64,000 bases of DNA from Diphasiastrum complanatum (taxonomy: Eukaryota > Streptophyta > Lycopodiopsida > Lycopodiales > Lycopodiaceae), in the NCBI GenBank assembly GCA_029204225.1, contig CM055094.1:21021018-21085017 (forward strand), written 5' to 3'. Position 1 is the first letter of the stretch. The number at the start of each line of letters is the position of its first letter. This document shows positions 47,589 to 58,301 of this stretch, one piece after another. The position numbers were made by a program, and so were the translations under genes. The notes below the pieces were generated by a model, which was not told the origin of the DNA, did not search any database, and was given only the letters and a program-made list of their open reading frames with translations.

Positions 47589-48011
47589 ATGGCTCGGACG
47601 AAGCAAACCGCTAGGCTTACCCATTTTGTTCAACCGTCCCGTCCCCATACATCTGAACCCATACGTCCGCAAAGATGCGAAAGACCTTGCCATCCATGGT
47701 TGAGGGACATCAGGGCCTTGCAGAGGTACACCAAACTTGTGATCCTGAAAGCAGCCTTGTACCGGGCTGTGAGGGAGGTTACAGAAGATATGACCACGCA
47801 TATGCCCTATGGAGTGAGGTGGAATATCGCTGCATTGGAGGCCCTCCATATTGCATACGAGGACTTCCAGACAAAATTGATTGAGGATTCGATGCTGTGT
47901 TCCATTCATGGCAAGAGGGTGACACTGATGCCCAAGGACATGCTTCTTGTCATGAGGTTTCGAAACACCTATGACAGCAGTATGCCACATGGCAAATCAT
48001 GCAGGCTTTAG
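47589..48011 (+). CDS. CENH3-like histone H3, copy 4
   Basis: 140 residues, intronless. The tail starts MARTKQTARLTHFVQPSRP: canonical through R8, but K9 and the rest of the H3 tail are replaced. The fold follows: PWLRDIRALQRYTKL (alpha-N, cf. H3 ALREIRRYQKSTEL), LKAALYRAVREVTEDM (alpha-1), a loop with VRW, AALEALHIAYEDF (alpha-2), DSMLCSIHGKRVTLMPKD (loop 2/alpha-3). From REV to the FED/IED before DSM I count 39 residues, against 35 in canonical H3 and 40 in Arabidopsis CENH3. RW before alpha-2 and SMLC..RVTLM also fit CENH3. By known family behaviour such a protein would pair with H4 in centromeric nucleosomes. It has its own promoter and lies between HIK and the palindromic array. The family is well supported; the centromeric role is inference. 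Confidence 0.8.
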   Translation: MARTKQTARLTHFVQPSRPHTSEPIRPQRCERPCHPWLRDIRALQRYTKLVILKAALYRAVREVTEDMTTHMPYGVRWNIAALEALHIAYEDFQTKLIEDSMLCSIHGKRVTLMPKDMLLVMRFRNTYDSSMPHGKSCRL

Positions 48012-48967
48012 GGTTGCCATGTGGCAAGCCATGTAGGCCTACCATAACCTTGTATGTCAAGCCAACTGAGCCCTGTGCCACGTAGGCTTGAGTGGACCTA
48101 GAGATCTATATATATATATAGGTGGGCTCAAAAGTTGCCACTTGGCAAACCATACAGGCCTACCATAGGCTTGCATGGCAGGCCACATAGGCATGGCATA
48201 TTTTTTATTCTTCCCATGTAAGCATGTCACAGGCTACCACATAGGCTTGCCATAGGCTTGGCAAGCAAACCAAGCTCTGCCATGTAGGCTTGAGTGGAGC
48301 TAGAGAGAGAGAGCTGGGGCTCCCAAGTTGCCATGTGGCAAGCCATGTAGGCATGTCATGAGATAAACCATAGGCTTGCATGGCAGGCCACATAGGCATG
48401 GCATATTTCTGATGCTTCCCACGTGAGCATGTTGCAGGATACCACATAGGCTTGCCATAGGCTTGTGTGGCAAGCCAACCAAGCTCTGCCATGTAGGCTG
48501 GAGTGGAGCTAGAGAGAGAGAGCTGGGGCTCCCAAGTTGCCATGTGGCAAGCCATGTAGGCATGTCATGAGATAAACCATAGGCATGGCATATTTCTGAT
48601 GCTTCCCACGTAAGCATGTCACAGGATACCACATAGGCTTGCCATAGGTTTGTGTGGCAAGCCAACCAAGCTCTGCCATGTAGGCTTGAGTGGAGCTAGA
48701 GAGGGAGAGCTGGGGCTCCCAAGTTGCCATGTGGCAAGCCATGTAGGCATGTCATGAGATAAACCACACAGGCTTGGGACTTACCATGTGACAAGCCATG
48801 TAGGCCTATCATAGGCTTGCGTGGTAGGTCATATAGGCATGATATAGGCTTGATGCTAGTATGTTCATGCTGATATGTTTTAGTCTGCCATATAGGCTTG
48901 ACATAGGCTTGTGTGGCAAGCCAACTAAGCTATACCACGTGGGTCTGCCATGTAGGCTTGAGTGGAA
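48012..48967. repeat. Palindromic array, copy 5 (longest)
   Basis: About 950 bp with three to four higher-order units of about 200-215 bp, each ending in AGCTAGAGAGAGAGAGCTGG (near 48,298, 48,507 and 48,695). Contains a (TA)n at 48,107-48,120. Confidence 0.8.
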
Positions 48968-48968
48968 T

Positions 48969-48999
48969 GAGAGAGAGAGAGAAAGAGAGAGAGAGAGTG
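48969..48999. repeat. GA microsatellite
   Basis: About 30 bp, interrupted once. Confidence 0.95.
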
Positions 49000-49027
49000 A
49001 GTGAGGAGTCACACATGAACTACTTCC

Positions 49028-49261
49028 TTGTGGTATGGCCTAGCATCAACGTTGAAAAAAATATCTGATGGAGATAAGAAGGGTCCCAAGCAAATTTCAA
49101 ATGAGAATCTTGCAGAGAAAGTATTGAAACCACAGTTGGCAAGGGATCCCAAAGAATCGAACGTGAGTGTACAAGCCCAACAAAAGCGCATACACCAACT
49201 CACCACACATGGGAAGATTGTTAAATTTGAATTTGAAGAAAAATCATTGAAATGTTTGTAG
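49028..49261 (+). CDS. ORF J, copy 3
   Basis: 77 residues, starting MWYGLASTLKKISDGDKK. Same content as 5,420-5,666, with the frame open a little further upstream. Lysine/glutamine rich, unrecognised. Confidence 0.2.
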   Translation: MWYGLASTLKKISDGDKKGPKQISNENLAEKVLKPQLARDPKESNVSVQAQQKRIHQLTTHGKIVKFEFEEKSLKCL

Positions 49262-49795
49262 ATCGATGTTTATCAAAATCATATATATTATAATCTTCAC
49301 ACGTGTGGAATCAAGATCTGCAAGAAAATCAACATTCTACACATAGAAAACCAAGATAGAGAAAATCACATGAGATGGACATAAGAGATGAATTCTCCAC
49401 AAAGAAAAAAACTTTGATGATTATTTCTCCACTTAGGTACAACTATTTATAGCTTCCAAAATGTCATTTGGCCACTTGCCCCAAACTTGAGCTAATTTGG
49501 AAACTTCTAGATACTTTATCAAAAACCTAGAAAATCTAGTCTAGATGCAATGTACCAAAATTAGCCAATTAGAATGGGTCCAAACTCGACCTCATCCACT
49601 GATCTACTTGCCAGAGGTAGTTAAACCACTATTTAGGCCCTTATTAACAAATATGAAACTAACTCGAAGTTGAGATTCATTTTGGCCTCCAAAATTGCAA
49701 AAAAAAAAACCAAACTAGTTGACAATTTTTCACACCATGTCCTCTAGACATCTCCATTGATGAATACAATTTATAAGTTTTTGAAAGCAATTCCG
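49262..49795 (-). repeat. Block Q, copy 3
   Basis: The most regular copy. Minus-strand CTATAAATAG lies near 49,440-49,452. The boundary near 49,795 is where the two intact copies end together. Confidence 0.4.
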
Positions 49796-50217
49796 AATGC
49801 AATCAGGGTCATGTTTTAGCTCAATGATCTATCTTTCACATTACAAAAGTTTTTAAAATACATCGTTCTAGGATTCGGGAATGGATTTTGGAATGAATTA
49901 TATTTCATTGAAGTTTGAACGAGCTTGGAAATTTGAAGATTGAATGAAGCTGTAATCTAGGATTTTCAAAACTCAAAGTTGTTCATGCAGATTAAGTCAT
50001 TTTTGTTAATATATTAATATGTTGTAATCTAGGGTTTCCAAAAATAAATTGAAAATTTGTTAAATAAAATGCTTATTCCTTGTTACACGACTAAATAACA
50101 TATAGTTAAAAAGCATATAATGAATCTATGCTATGTTCCAAACATATGCAAGTTACATTGCATTCATTCACACTTCACAAATCATTGGAATTCGAATTTG
50201 AACGAAATCATTGAAAT
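49796..50217. other. Unassigned AT-rich stretch
   Basis: No partner elsewhere in the window and no gene seen. It sits between Q and R where copy A has a short duplication of Q instead. Confidence 0.4.
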
Positions 50218-50545
50218 TAGTAGATCAATGTTTAAATGAAGCGATAAATATTATAATCTTCCCATTTAATTCAATTATATTTATATATTATTGGTGCATT
50301 AATAGGATAAAAACTTGCTATTATTATTTTCTTTGTTTCTATTGATTCAAGCAAGCACACCTCGTCTAGATGATGACCACAATGCCTCTAAGGAGAAATA
50401 GTTTTTCATTTTTTTTCAATTTTGATTTTTCTTCAAATTCAAATTTAATGATCTTCCCATGTGTGGTGAGTTGGTGTCTGCACTTGAGTTGGGCTTGTAC
50501 ACTCAAGTTCGATTCTTTGCAATCCCCCCAAATTAATATAACCAG
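50218..50545. repeat. Block R and ORF J tail
   Basis: Matches 6,325-6,640. Confidence 0.5.
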
Positions 50546-51085
50546 TAACATTATTCTCAAAGCATGTACTATGAGCTAAAAACAACACTTGGAGAGTAAA
50601 GAGTTAGGAATATGTCAAACACTTTTACACCTAGTATTTGGCAAGATGGAATTCTTTGCGATTACCCTCCCCCCCCCCCCAATTCTTAATATAACTTCTC
50701 AAAGCATCTAGTATGAGCTACAAACAACACTTGGTAGGTCTTAAGACTTGGAGAGTAAAGAGTCATGCATTTGTCAAATACTTTTACACCTAGCATTTGG
50801 CAAGTTAGACACAATGGTAGTAACTATAAGAATGAGTTAGACAAGCTTGTGAAGCCATCTAGAGGTGATTTGTTGTTTAGTTGCCTAGCTACATATCAAG
50901 CTACCCCAAGCTACCAAACACTTTACTATTATTTTGAGTGACAACCATGAAGCTATCATGATTTGAAATGACATCAATATATTAAGCTACTCCCAAGTTG
51001 ACCCTTTTCCAGGAAGCTTCTCTCTTGAAACTATAGCAAAAAGCTCTTATTCAAAGGAACAATCAAGGGTCGAGTACTTGAGTGC
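50546..51085. repeat. Repeat block O, copy 4
   Basis: Two O stretches around a C run at about 50,668-50,679. At about 51,085 it joins the L downstream region directly; the hairpin and ORF T are absent here. Confidence 0.55.
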
Positions 51086-51209
51086 CATATACATTGGCCC
51101 TAGATGACTATAATGGTCAACCTTAAAAGCTCCAATCAACAAATGTTGATGTTTTCAATGTACTCAATTCAAAAAATTGCGCCTAAAGGATTTTGTTCAT
51201 AACATTTGT

Positions 51210-52774
51210 TCAGGAATAGTGGGCATCATGCTTATGATATTGCTCGCGTAGCCACTTGGAGCAGGTTCGAGTCAGCATTTGTCTTCGACCAGCAAATGCT
51301 TTTGATCTCTGGGTGTAAGCCTTATCAGCATTGATGATAAAGCCTGAAGTGCACATCTCTTCGAAGATTTGTATGGAGTCTGAAGGAAAGTATTGTATCC
51401 GTAAATAGATCCTGGTATCCTCCATGTGAAGCGCCAGTTTGTTGGGATTGATGAAAAATTGTGGATCCTGCTCAAACCTTCGGCCCATGACAGTCATCAG
51501 AAACTGGCAGAACTTGTGTTGTAGCTTGATTGTAGGATCGTCAGAATCGGAAGTTAATTTGCACAAATTCTTGATGGATGTATGACATTCCTTCTGAGAA
51601 GAGAACGAGCCATCTATTATCGCAAAGTTGCAAGGATATGCTGATATGTTGTCTTCCGATCTCCATGCTAGCGCTCGTCTTCTACGAAAACTTGGGTCGA
51701 AAGGAGGATCATTCTGAATTTGCTTTGGTGATTGATCAAGCATTTCATAGACGTACGTATCTTTGAGGAATGGAGCTCTCCAACCGGTCGACGCAATTAA
51801 ATCTGGCTGAGAAGAGCTCCCGATCGAATTAGATGCCGTCGTTGGAACTGACTTGTCCCCGTCTTTTCGTCCTATAAGAGTTGACTTAATGGCATGCTTA
51901 TGATTTTGCTCACGTAGCCAGTTGAAGCAGTTTCGAGTCCGTATTTGTCTTCGACTAGTAAATGCTTTTGATCTCTGGGTGTACATGTAACCCTCATCAG
52001 CATTGATGATAAATCCTGAAGTGCACATCTCTTCTAAGATATGTATGGAGTCTGCAGGAAAGTATTGAATCCGTAAATAGATCCTGGTATCCTCCATGTG
52101 AAGGACCGCTTTGTTGGGATTCATGGAAAATTGTGGATCTTGCTCAAATCTTTGGCCCATGACAGTCATCAGAAACTGGCAGAACTTGTGTTGTAGCTGG
52201 ATTGTAGGATCGCGAGAATCGGATTTCAGTTCCCAGAAATTATTGATTGATGTATGACATTCCTTCTGAGAAGAGAACGAGCCATCTATTATCACAAAGT
52301 TGCAAGGATATGCTGATATGTTGTCTTCCGATCTCCATGCTCGTCTTCTACGAAATCTTGGGTCGAAAGAAGGATCATTCTGGACTTGCTTTGGTGCTTG
52401 CTCAAGCCTTTCATTCACATGCATATCTTTGAGGACTGGAGCTCTCCAACCGGTAGACGCCATTAATTCTGGCTGAGAAGAGCTCCTGATCAAATTAGAT
52501 GTCGTCGTTGGAACTCACTTGTCCGCGTCTTTGCGTCCTACCAGAATCGAATTACTGATATCATGTGCCTCCAAATCTCTTCCGCATATAGATTTCGTAG
52601 TTTCTGATATTTTGGCCAAACAGATTTTCTCAGCCGCCGATACTATGTTCATTTCTAGGTCCTGCTCCATCTTCCTAAGCCGATGTTGGATCAACAATCC
52701 TTTTCTGAGACTCTTCAGCCTCCTGTAAATGACGAAAATAAGAGTGGAAATCAGAAAGACAGAGAACATCGATA

Positions 52775-52863
<89 letters not shown>

Positions 52864-52871
52864 CCATGCAT
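51210..52871 (-). CDS. Gene L, copy 4, best-preserved double domain
   Basis: The 427-residue frame 52,493-51,210 holds the short domain-start module, then two full domains. The charged helix part is in 52,871-52,515, preceded by the same splice-acceptor sequence (TTTCGTCATTTACAG, minus strand, near 52,725). Ends REQYHKHDAHYS. The two domains differ more from each other than either does from its counterpart in other copies, so the duplication is older than the spread of the unit. Confidence 0.5.
52778..52861. repeat. (GA)n microsatellite, about 84 bp
   Basis: Pure GA at the same place as 9,463-9,619. Confidence 0.95.
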
Positions 52872-52884
52872 TTCATTCTATTTG

Positions 52885-54300
52885 TACTATTTCGGGTTAG
52901 ACGTTGAGGCATTGTAGTCATATGTATAGAGCATCCCATCCTTAAGGAGAACTTGTGACCATTCTCTAGGTGACTTGAATAAGCCCGCCCTCCATTCATT
53001 TCAAAGTCAAGAATAATCCATGCCCCTTTCACACTCATAGTCATCTATACTATACACACACCCCTCCCTTACAACAACCCCCCCCCCCCCCTTTACAACA
53101 ATCAAATTTTACTTGTCCAAGAATAGGAGAAAGATAAGCATTAGAAAAGGTCACAATTGTATCACATTTTAGTTGCCCAAGACAAAGGTAGTGCATGAGA
53201 AATTAAGGCAACAGGAAAGGCACATTCACAGGTTTGTTTGAAGGGAGCTTTTCATGTCGCATAAGCACGAAGAGATGTGACAAAATAAAAGGTGAAAGTA
53301 GATTAATATTGATATGTGATATCCCTTTGTGTGAATATTTTCTGGATCCAAACATCTAGTGTGTGGCTGTTAGGATAGAGATAGCATGATATATTATTCT
53401 CAACATCCATTGGAGTGAGCTTCCGATCCACTTGAACACAAAACTTTCAAGACTATTTGCTTCATGATGTAAATCTGAATCCAACTTATCAACCATTACA
53501 GAAAATTTGAGCACAAAAGGGGCCTTTCAAAAACAAAACTTTTATTTTTTTTCTCAAAAGTTTCTTCCACATGGTCCAATCAAAACACTCAAATTTGAAA
53601 TCTACGTAACGTAGCTCCTTCAAATTGATTTTCTTTTCTTTTTAAAAGAACAGTAAATTTGCGTCGGGGCAGCCCGTAAATAAGCCATTTTATTTGTAGT
53701 ATAGTATGCAACTCGGTAAAAAAATAGTGTAACTTTTGAATGGCAACTCAAATAGAGACGATTACGGTGCCATTAGAAAGCCCTCGACGAGAGCTTTTTC
53801 AACGACACCCAACATGACCCAGTTCCGAGCTACGGTGAAGAGGTCATGGCCAGTAAGGGAGTAGCATTATGGTGCATTTAAGAGTAAAGGATCAAGCAAA
53901 TACTTATAAAACTGGTATATGGCAAGTTAGACACAATGATAAATTCATGAGAATAAGTTAGTGAAGCTCAAAAAGTTATTTGGAGTGAGTTCTTGCCGAG
54001 TCCCAATTTGTTACCTTGCTATTTGTGAACTTGCCCCAAGATAAGGTGAAAATAACCTTTTAATATTACGAATGACAACCACGAAGCTATCATAGTTTCA
54101 ATCAACATCGATATAAATAATTAAACAACAAAAATCATCACATACATGGGAACATTACAAAAAGTCACAATATCATGCTTTACTGCCATGCTGCCATGCA
54201 TGCTTTTTAGGAAATGAAAACAAACTCTGATGGGAGAAGATTTGATGCTGGCACTTCCTTCTTCAGGCATGGAAATGGAATTCAGAAGCTTTGAAAAGCT
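52885..54300 (-). repeat. Repeat block K, copy 4, with exon-like ORF
   Basis: Contains the counterpart of the 50-residue ORF (from 53,038 down), C runs near 53,076-53,091, and the full K block to the DEF leader. Confidence 0.6.
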
Positions 54301-55575
54301 ATAGCTTCAAAGGATTGATTTTCCATCTTTTAGTGGCGATCTATCGTTTGCTACGACCATGCTTGATTACTCCTTCGCATCCTTGGACACCATCTACATA
54401 CATCCACCATGGATCCGGAGCGCCATCATCATCCATTTTCAAAAACCCTAAGCTACCGAGATCTGCTACATTACACAAAAATCATCACATCTAGCACGAG
54501 CCAAATGCTGAGGGGTAGTGCTCCTGAAGCTTGTCAAAACCCCAAATTCAACATTGATTTGGGTTGAAAGCTCACTACTAGTATGTTACTATGAAGAAAA
54601 ATCATCGTTTCCACATCCTATCAGAACGACATTGCTGCAAATTTTTCCACAAATTTCTAGTCTCCATACACTGCCAAGCAATACTCTACATACACTGATC
54701 ATAGAGCCGAGCCCCCATACTCTGCATTCACTATGGACCGAGCTGAGCATCCATACTCTGCATACAAACTTGACCGAGACGAGTCCATCAAAAGTCGACC
54801 GATCCGAAGCCCTCCACAGTCGACCGAGCCGAGACTCGACTTGTCTGTTACCAGAGCCGAACCTTCAACAGAGTCCTCAGCCGAGTCCAGAACATATCTG
54901 CCACAACATCTTCCAATTTTGATGACCCAACTCTAGACAGAATTGACATCACCATGGAAAGCCTCGATATCTATGAGATGAACACTTGGTACCAGGAGGC
55001 ACACCAGTTCTTGAGCCACATAGAGTTCCAACTTTCTCTTTTGATCAGTGGCTATTAGAGCCCATTTTGATTGCATATTGCTTATAATCCCACCGGCAGA
55101 TTTTCTAGTTCATGTTACCTCCTAACCGAAATTTTGTTTATATTATCCCTATTTCTGGAGCTGACCTCAATACATTTGGCTTCCCTAGGGGACCAAACAC
55201 AATTAGTAAGACCCTCAAAAAAATTGAATCCATAGCATACTTCAAATACAGACCCCTCAGCGGACAAATGGAAAAAAAAGATGGTTACCGTATTGAAGTC
55301 ATAAATGATAAGCCCTTAGCTGCTCCATGTGCCTATCTAGCGAAATATACACAGCGCTATAGGTCCAAGATCACACCTATCCCCATGAAACTATTCCACA
55401 TGATGGTTGATTCTAGACTACACAATGAGAACCTTTATGACTGGGCCCAGTTTGCTTCCAACTACCTCCATGACTATATCAAGAACAAGCAAACCTCCAT
55501 GTTATTAGGCTATCTTCTGATAGATGTCACTTTGCAGCAGTTGAGCCACCGACCTCGAGTTTGAGACCAATTGAC
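54300..55575 (+). CDS. Gene DEF, copy F (leader, D and long E frame)
   Basis: Leader to 54,408, the 52-residue MDPERHHHPF frame at 54,409-54,567, the D repeats (DRAEHPYSAYKLDRDES and preceding unit), then the longest E frame (55,112-55,564, 150 residues) ending TLQQLSHRPRV. This shows that E and the region before F are continuous in at least one copy. At about 55,590 a copia fragment interrupts. Confidence 0.5.
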
Positions 55576-55589
55576 AGTAGCAGATAAAA

Positions 55590-57350
55590 GCTTGGGAGAC
55601 TCCCTCGGAACCAGTGATCCACTATTCTCACCGTGAGTGTGAGGCTTCTGCTGTTGCTGCTGCACTTGATTCTTGCCCTTGGAATAGTCTTTCTTCTTGG
55701 TGTACAGGGCTATGGATTTGTCTTTGATGGATAGGCCGTTGGTCTTTCTTCGCATTTCTTCCTGAAGAAGATGACCGATCACCTTTTGAAGAGTGAGGCC
55801 GAGTTGTGTGGAGATCATCACCCCTTTAGCAATGATCTTGCCATCCTTCTTGATGTTACATGTATTTGTGGTGAACTCCACAATCAAACCATTGTCAAGA
55901 AATTGCCCTACACTAAGCAAGTTCTTAGTGATACTGAAAATGTAAAGCACTCCATCAATCTTGATCTTCCTTGAAAATCCCAAGCATAAAGGCATGGATC
56001 CTATTCCTTCTATCTTATAAGCATAATTATTTGCTGTAAAAATTTACGTGATAGGTCCTTCATAGGTAGATAAGGTTGAGAAATACTCCCTCTTACTTGT
56101 CATGTGGGAGGTAGCCCCACTATCTATCCACCAAGGGTCTTCACCTCTTATGCTTGAAGATGAGAAACTTGACATCATGACGAAATCTTCATGAGAGCTC
56201 TCCTCTTCCTCTTGACCAAGGTTTGCTTGACTTGAGTTTGCTTCTTCTTGAAGCACTCCGAGGCATAGTGCCCCATCTTGCCACAAAAGTAGCATTTGAT
56301 CTTCGAATTATCCTTCTTTGGCTTGCTCAAGCTTTGACTTGGTTCTTCTTGAATGCAACACCTTTGCCTTTGTATTTTCTCTTGATCTTGATGAAAAGAG
56401 CCTTGTCATCTCCATCATTGAGGGAGAGCTTCTCCATCCTTGACTTGATGTGAGTTCTCCTACTCTCCTCGACCATCAGGAATCCTTGGAGATCTTCAAG
56501 TGAAGGCAACATGCCCATGACTGCATAGCCTTGCACCAAGTTAGCAAAATCCATACTTAAACCATTCAAGATTTGTTGAACAAGTTCACTTTCCTTAATG
56601 GAATCTCCTATGTAAGCAAGCTCTTTGTTTAAGTCCTTGACTCTCAGCACATATGGATTAAATTCTTCAAGGATATCAATATTCTTGGATTCATATATCT
56701 TTTTTAGTGTTTCTCATGATTCTTGAGCCAAGATGCAAGCACCTACCTCCTTAAGAAGCTCATGAGCTACATATATTTTATACAATGGAGATCAACCTTG
56801 CACCTCCTTTTGTATTTTGTAGCTTCCTGAGGGTGAATAGGCTCATCCTCTTTGCCACTCACTATATCCATTAGATCTTGTAAAATAAGGATTTATTCCA
56901 TTCTTAGCTTCCAAATTGAATAATTAGAAGCATTCAATCTATCCGGTGAATCCAAAAGATATGCATTCATTGATCTCGACTGCCTCCTCCTTGATCTCGA
57001 CTTCACAAGGATATAGGATTCACCTAACCTGAACCAAAAGGAATCATATGCACATAAATATGCCTCTTCAAAACATTCCTACAAGATCAGTTGAATCATC
57101 ATGCAATAATCAATCCAAATATCTCACAAATCGAGCAAAATTGAACACAATCTTGACTAGAATTGCATTCACTTGATGAGCACTTGTCAAAAACTTTGGG
57201 CTGACCCTAAAATTTAATTTCTAAGATCAGAATAAGTCTAAGAACTAACTATTATAGTACCAAAGATAAGGATCTACCTTCCTTTTGATTGATTGAAAAC
57301 TACGTGGCAGACCAACGTGGTAGACCTATGTCCCTTTGTGTGAATATTTT
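55590..57350 (-). mobile_element. Ty1/copia fragment, copy 2 (fossil, chimeric)
   Basis: Minus-strand parts: leader (to about 56,950), gag (LVQQILNGLSMDFANLVQGY, typical of plant copia gag), a CCHC zinc-knuckle region, protease start WWIDSGATSHMTSKREYF, a GVLYIFSITKNLLSVGQ region, then a piece of another copia gag (KVIGHLLQEEMRRK, glutamine run). Unlike the other two copies it keeps most of gag. Integrase, reverse transcriptase and LTRs are not seen. Broken. Confidence 0.7.
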
Positions 57351-57660
57351 CTGGATCCAAACATCTAGTGTGTGGCTATTAGGCTAGAGATAGCATGATA
57401 TATTAATCTCAACATCAATTGGAGCGAGCTTCCGATCCACTTGAACATGAAACTTAAAAGACTATTTGCTTCATGATGTAAATGTGAATCCAACTTATCA
57501 ACAATGTGATTCCCTAGTGCACAATGTATCACTATCATCACGTGGCAGAATGTGATTCACTTTTGTGCATATGTTCCATAGAAATGTGAGACACTTTACC
57601 GCAAATAGGCTTGAAAAAATTGGAAGGTAATTTGGTTGTACAAGAAGCAAGCGTTAAAGA
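57350..57660. repeat. K-type piece
   Basis: GGATCCAAACATCTAGTGTG through GAATCCAACTTATCAACAATG, matching 62,871-63,170 and 28,500-28,840. No gene. Confidence 0.5.
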
Positions 57661-58301
57661 TTGTGCTCTCTTTCTCTTACCTTAAATGGCGCAAAAAAGC
57701 TACTAGAATATCGAACCAATAATACTACAAGCTACATTCAAATGTGCTAAGATAACATAAAAGTGCAGCACAATTTGCTTATAATAGGCTACTTGCAAAT
57801 GATCATAATCATGGTGAGCTGCAAACTCGATCTTTGCCATTACAAATTAGCCTACACTTGGTATAAATAGCATAATTTCCACCAAAAAGAAACTTTCAGA
57901 GGAAGTTGATTTGTTGAAAAACTAGAATTTCAACCTCATAAAACTCTTTAAGAATCTAGGTCCTTAATTTTCTCATTTGGTGTAGCTATGTATGTAAGCA
58001 AATGTTGCAGAACATTACAAAAAGTCACAATATCATGCTTTACTGCCATGCTGCCATGCATGCTTTTTAGAAAATGCAAACAAACTCTGATGGGAGAAGA
58101 TTTGATGCTGGCACTTCCTTCTTCAGGCATGGAAATGGAATTCAGAAGCTTTGAAAAGCTATAGCTTCAAAGGATTGATTTTCCATCTTTTAGTGGCGAT
58201 CTATCATTTGCTACGACCGTGCTTGATTACTCCTTCGCATCCTTGGACACCATCTATAATTACTCCTTCGCATCCTTGGACACCATCTACATACTTCCAC
58301 C
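57660..58301 (+). promoter_or_regulatory. Promoter and leader of gene DEF, copy 2
   Basis: TATAAATAG at 57,862-57,870. The leader contains a short tandem duplication (ATTACTCCTTCGCATCCTTG, near 58,225 and 58,260). Confidence 0.5.

Noticed and set aside
47589-48011. Calling the histone a canonical H3.1 or H3.3 gene
   Set aside because: Only the first eight residues are canonical; the loop 1 length, RW and DSMLC/RVTLM point to the CENH3 branch.
48205-48742. Repeated MACHMATWEP-type frames in the palindromic arrays
   Set aside because: Tandem-repeat artefact; the frame follows the repeat period, not protein constraint.
48012-48967. CRISPR-like array
   Set aside because: Repeats are degenerate and the intervals are themselves repeats, not unique spacers; the sequence is eukaryotic.
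44186-55575. Calling the 11-kb unit a virus or Polinton
   Set aside because: Multi-gene content is suggestive, but I see no capsid, DNA polymerase B, packaging ATPase or integrase, so the class is left open.
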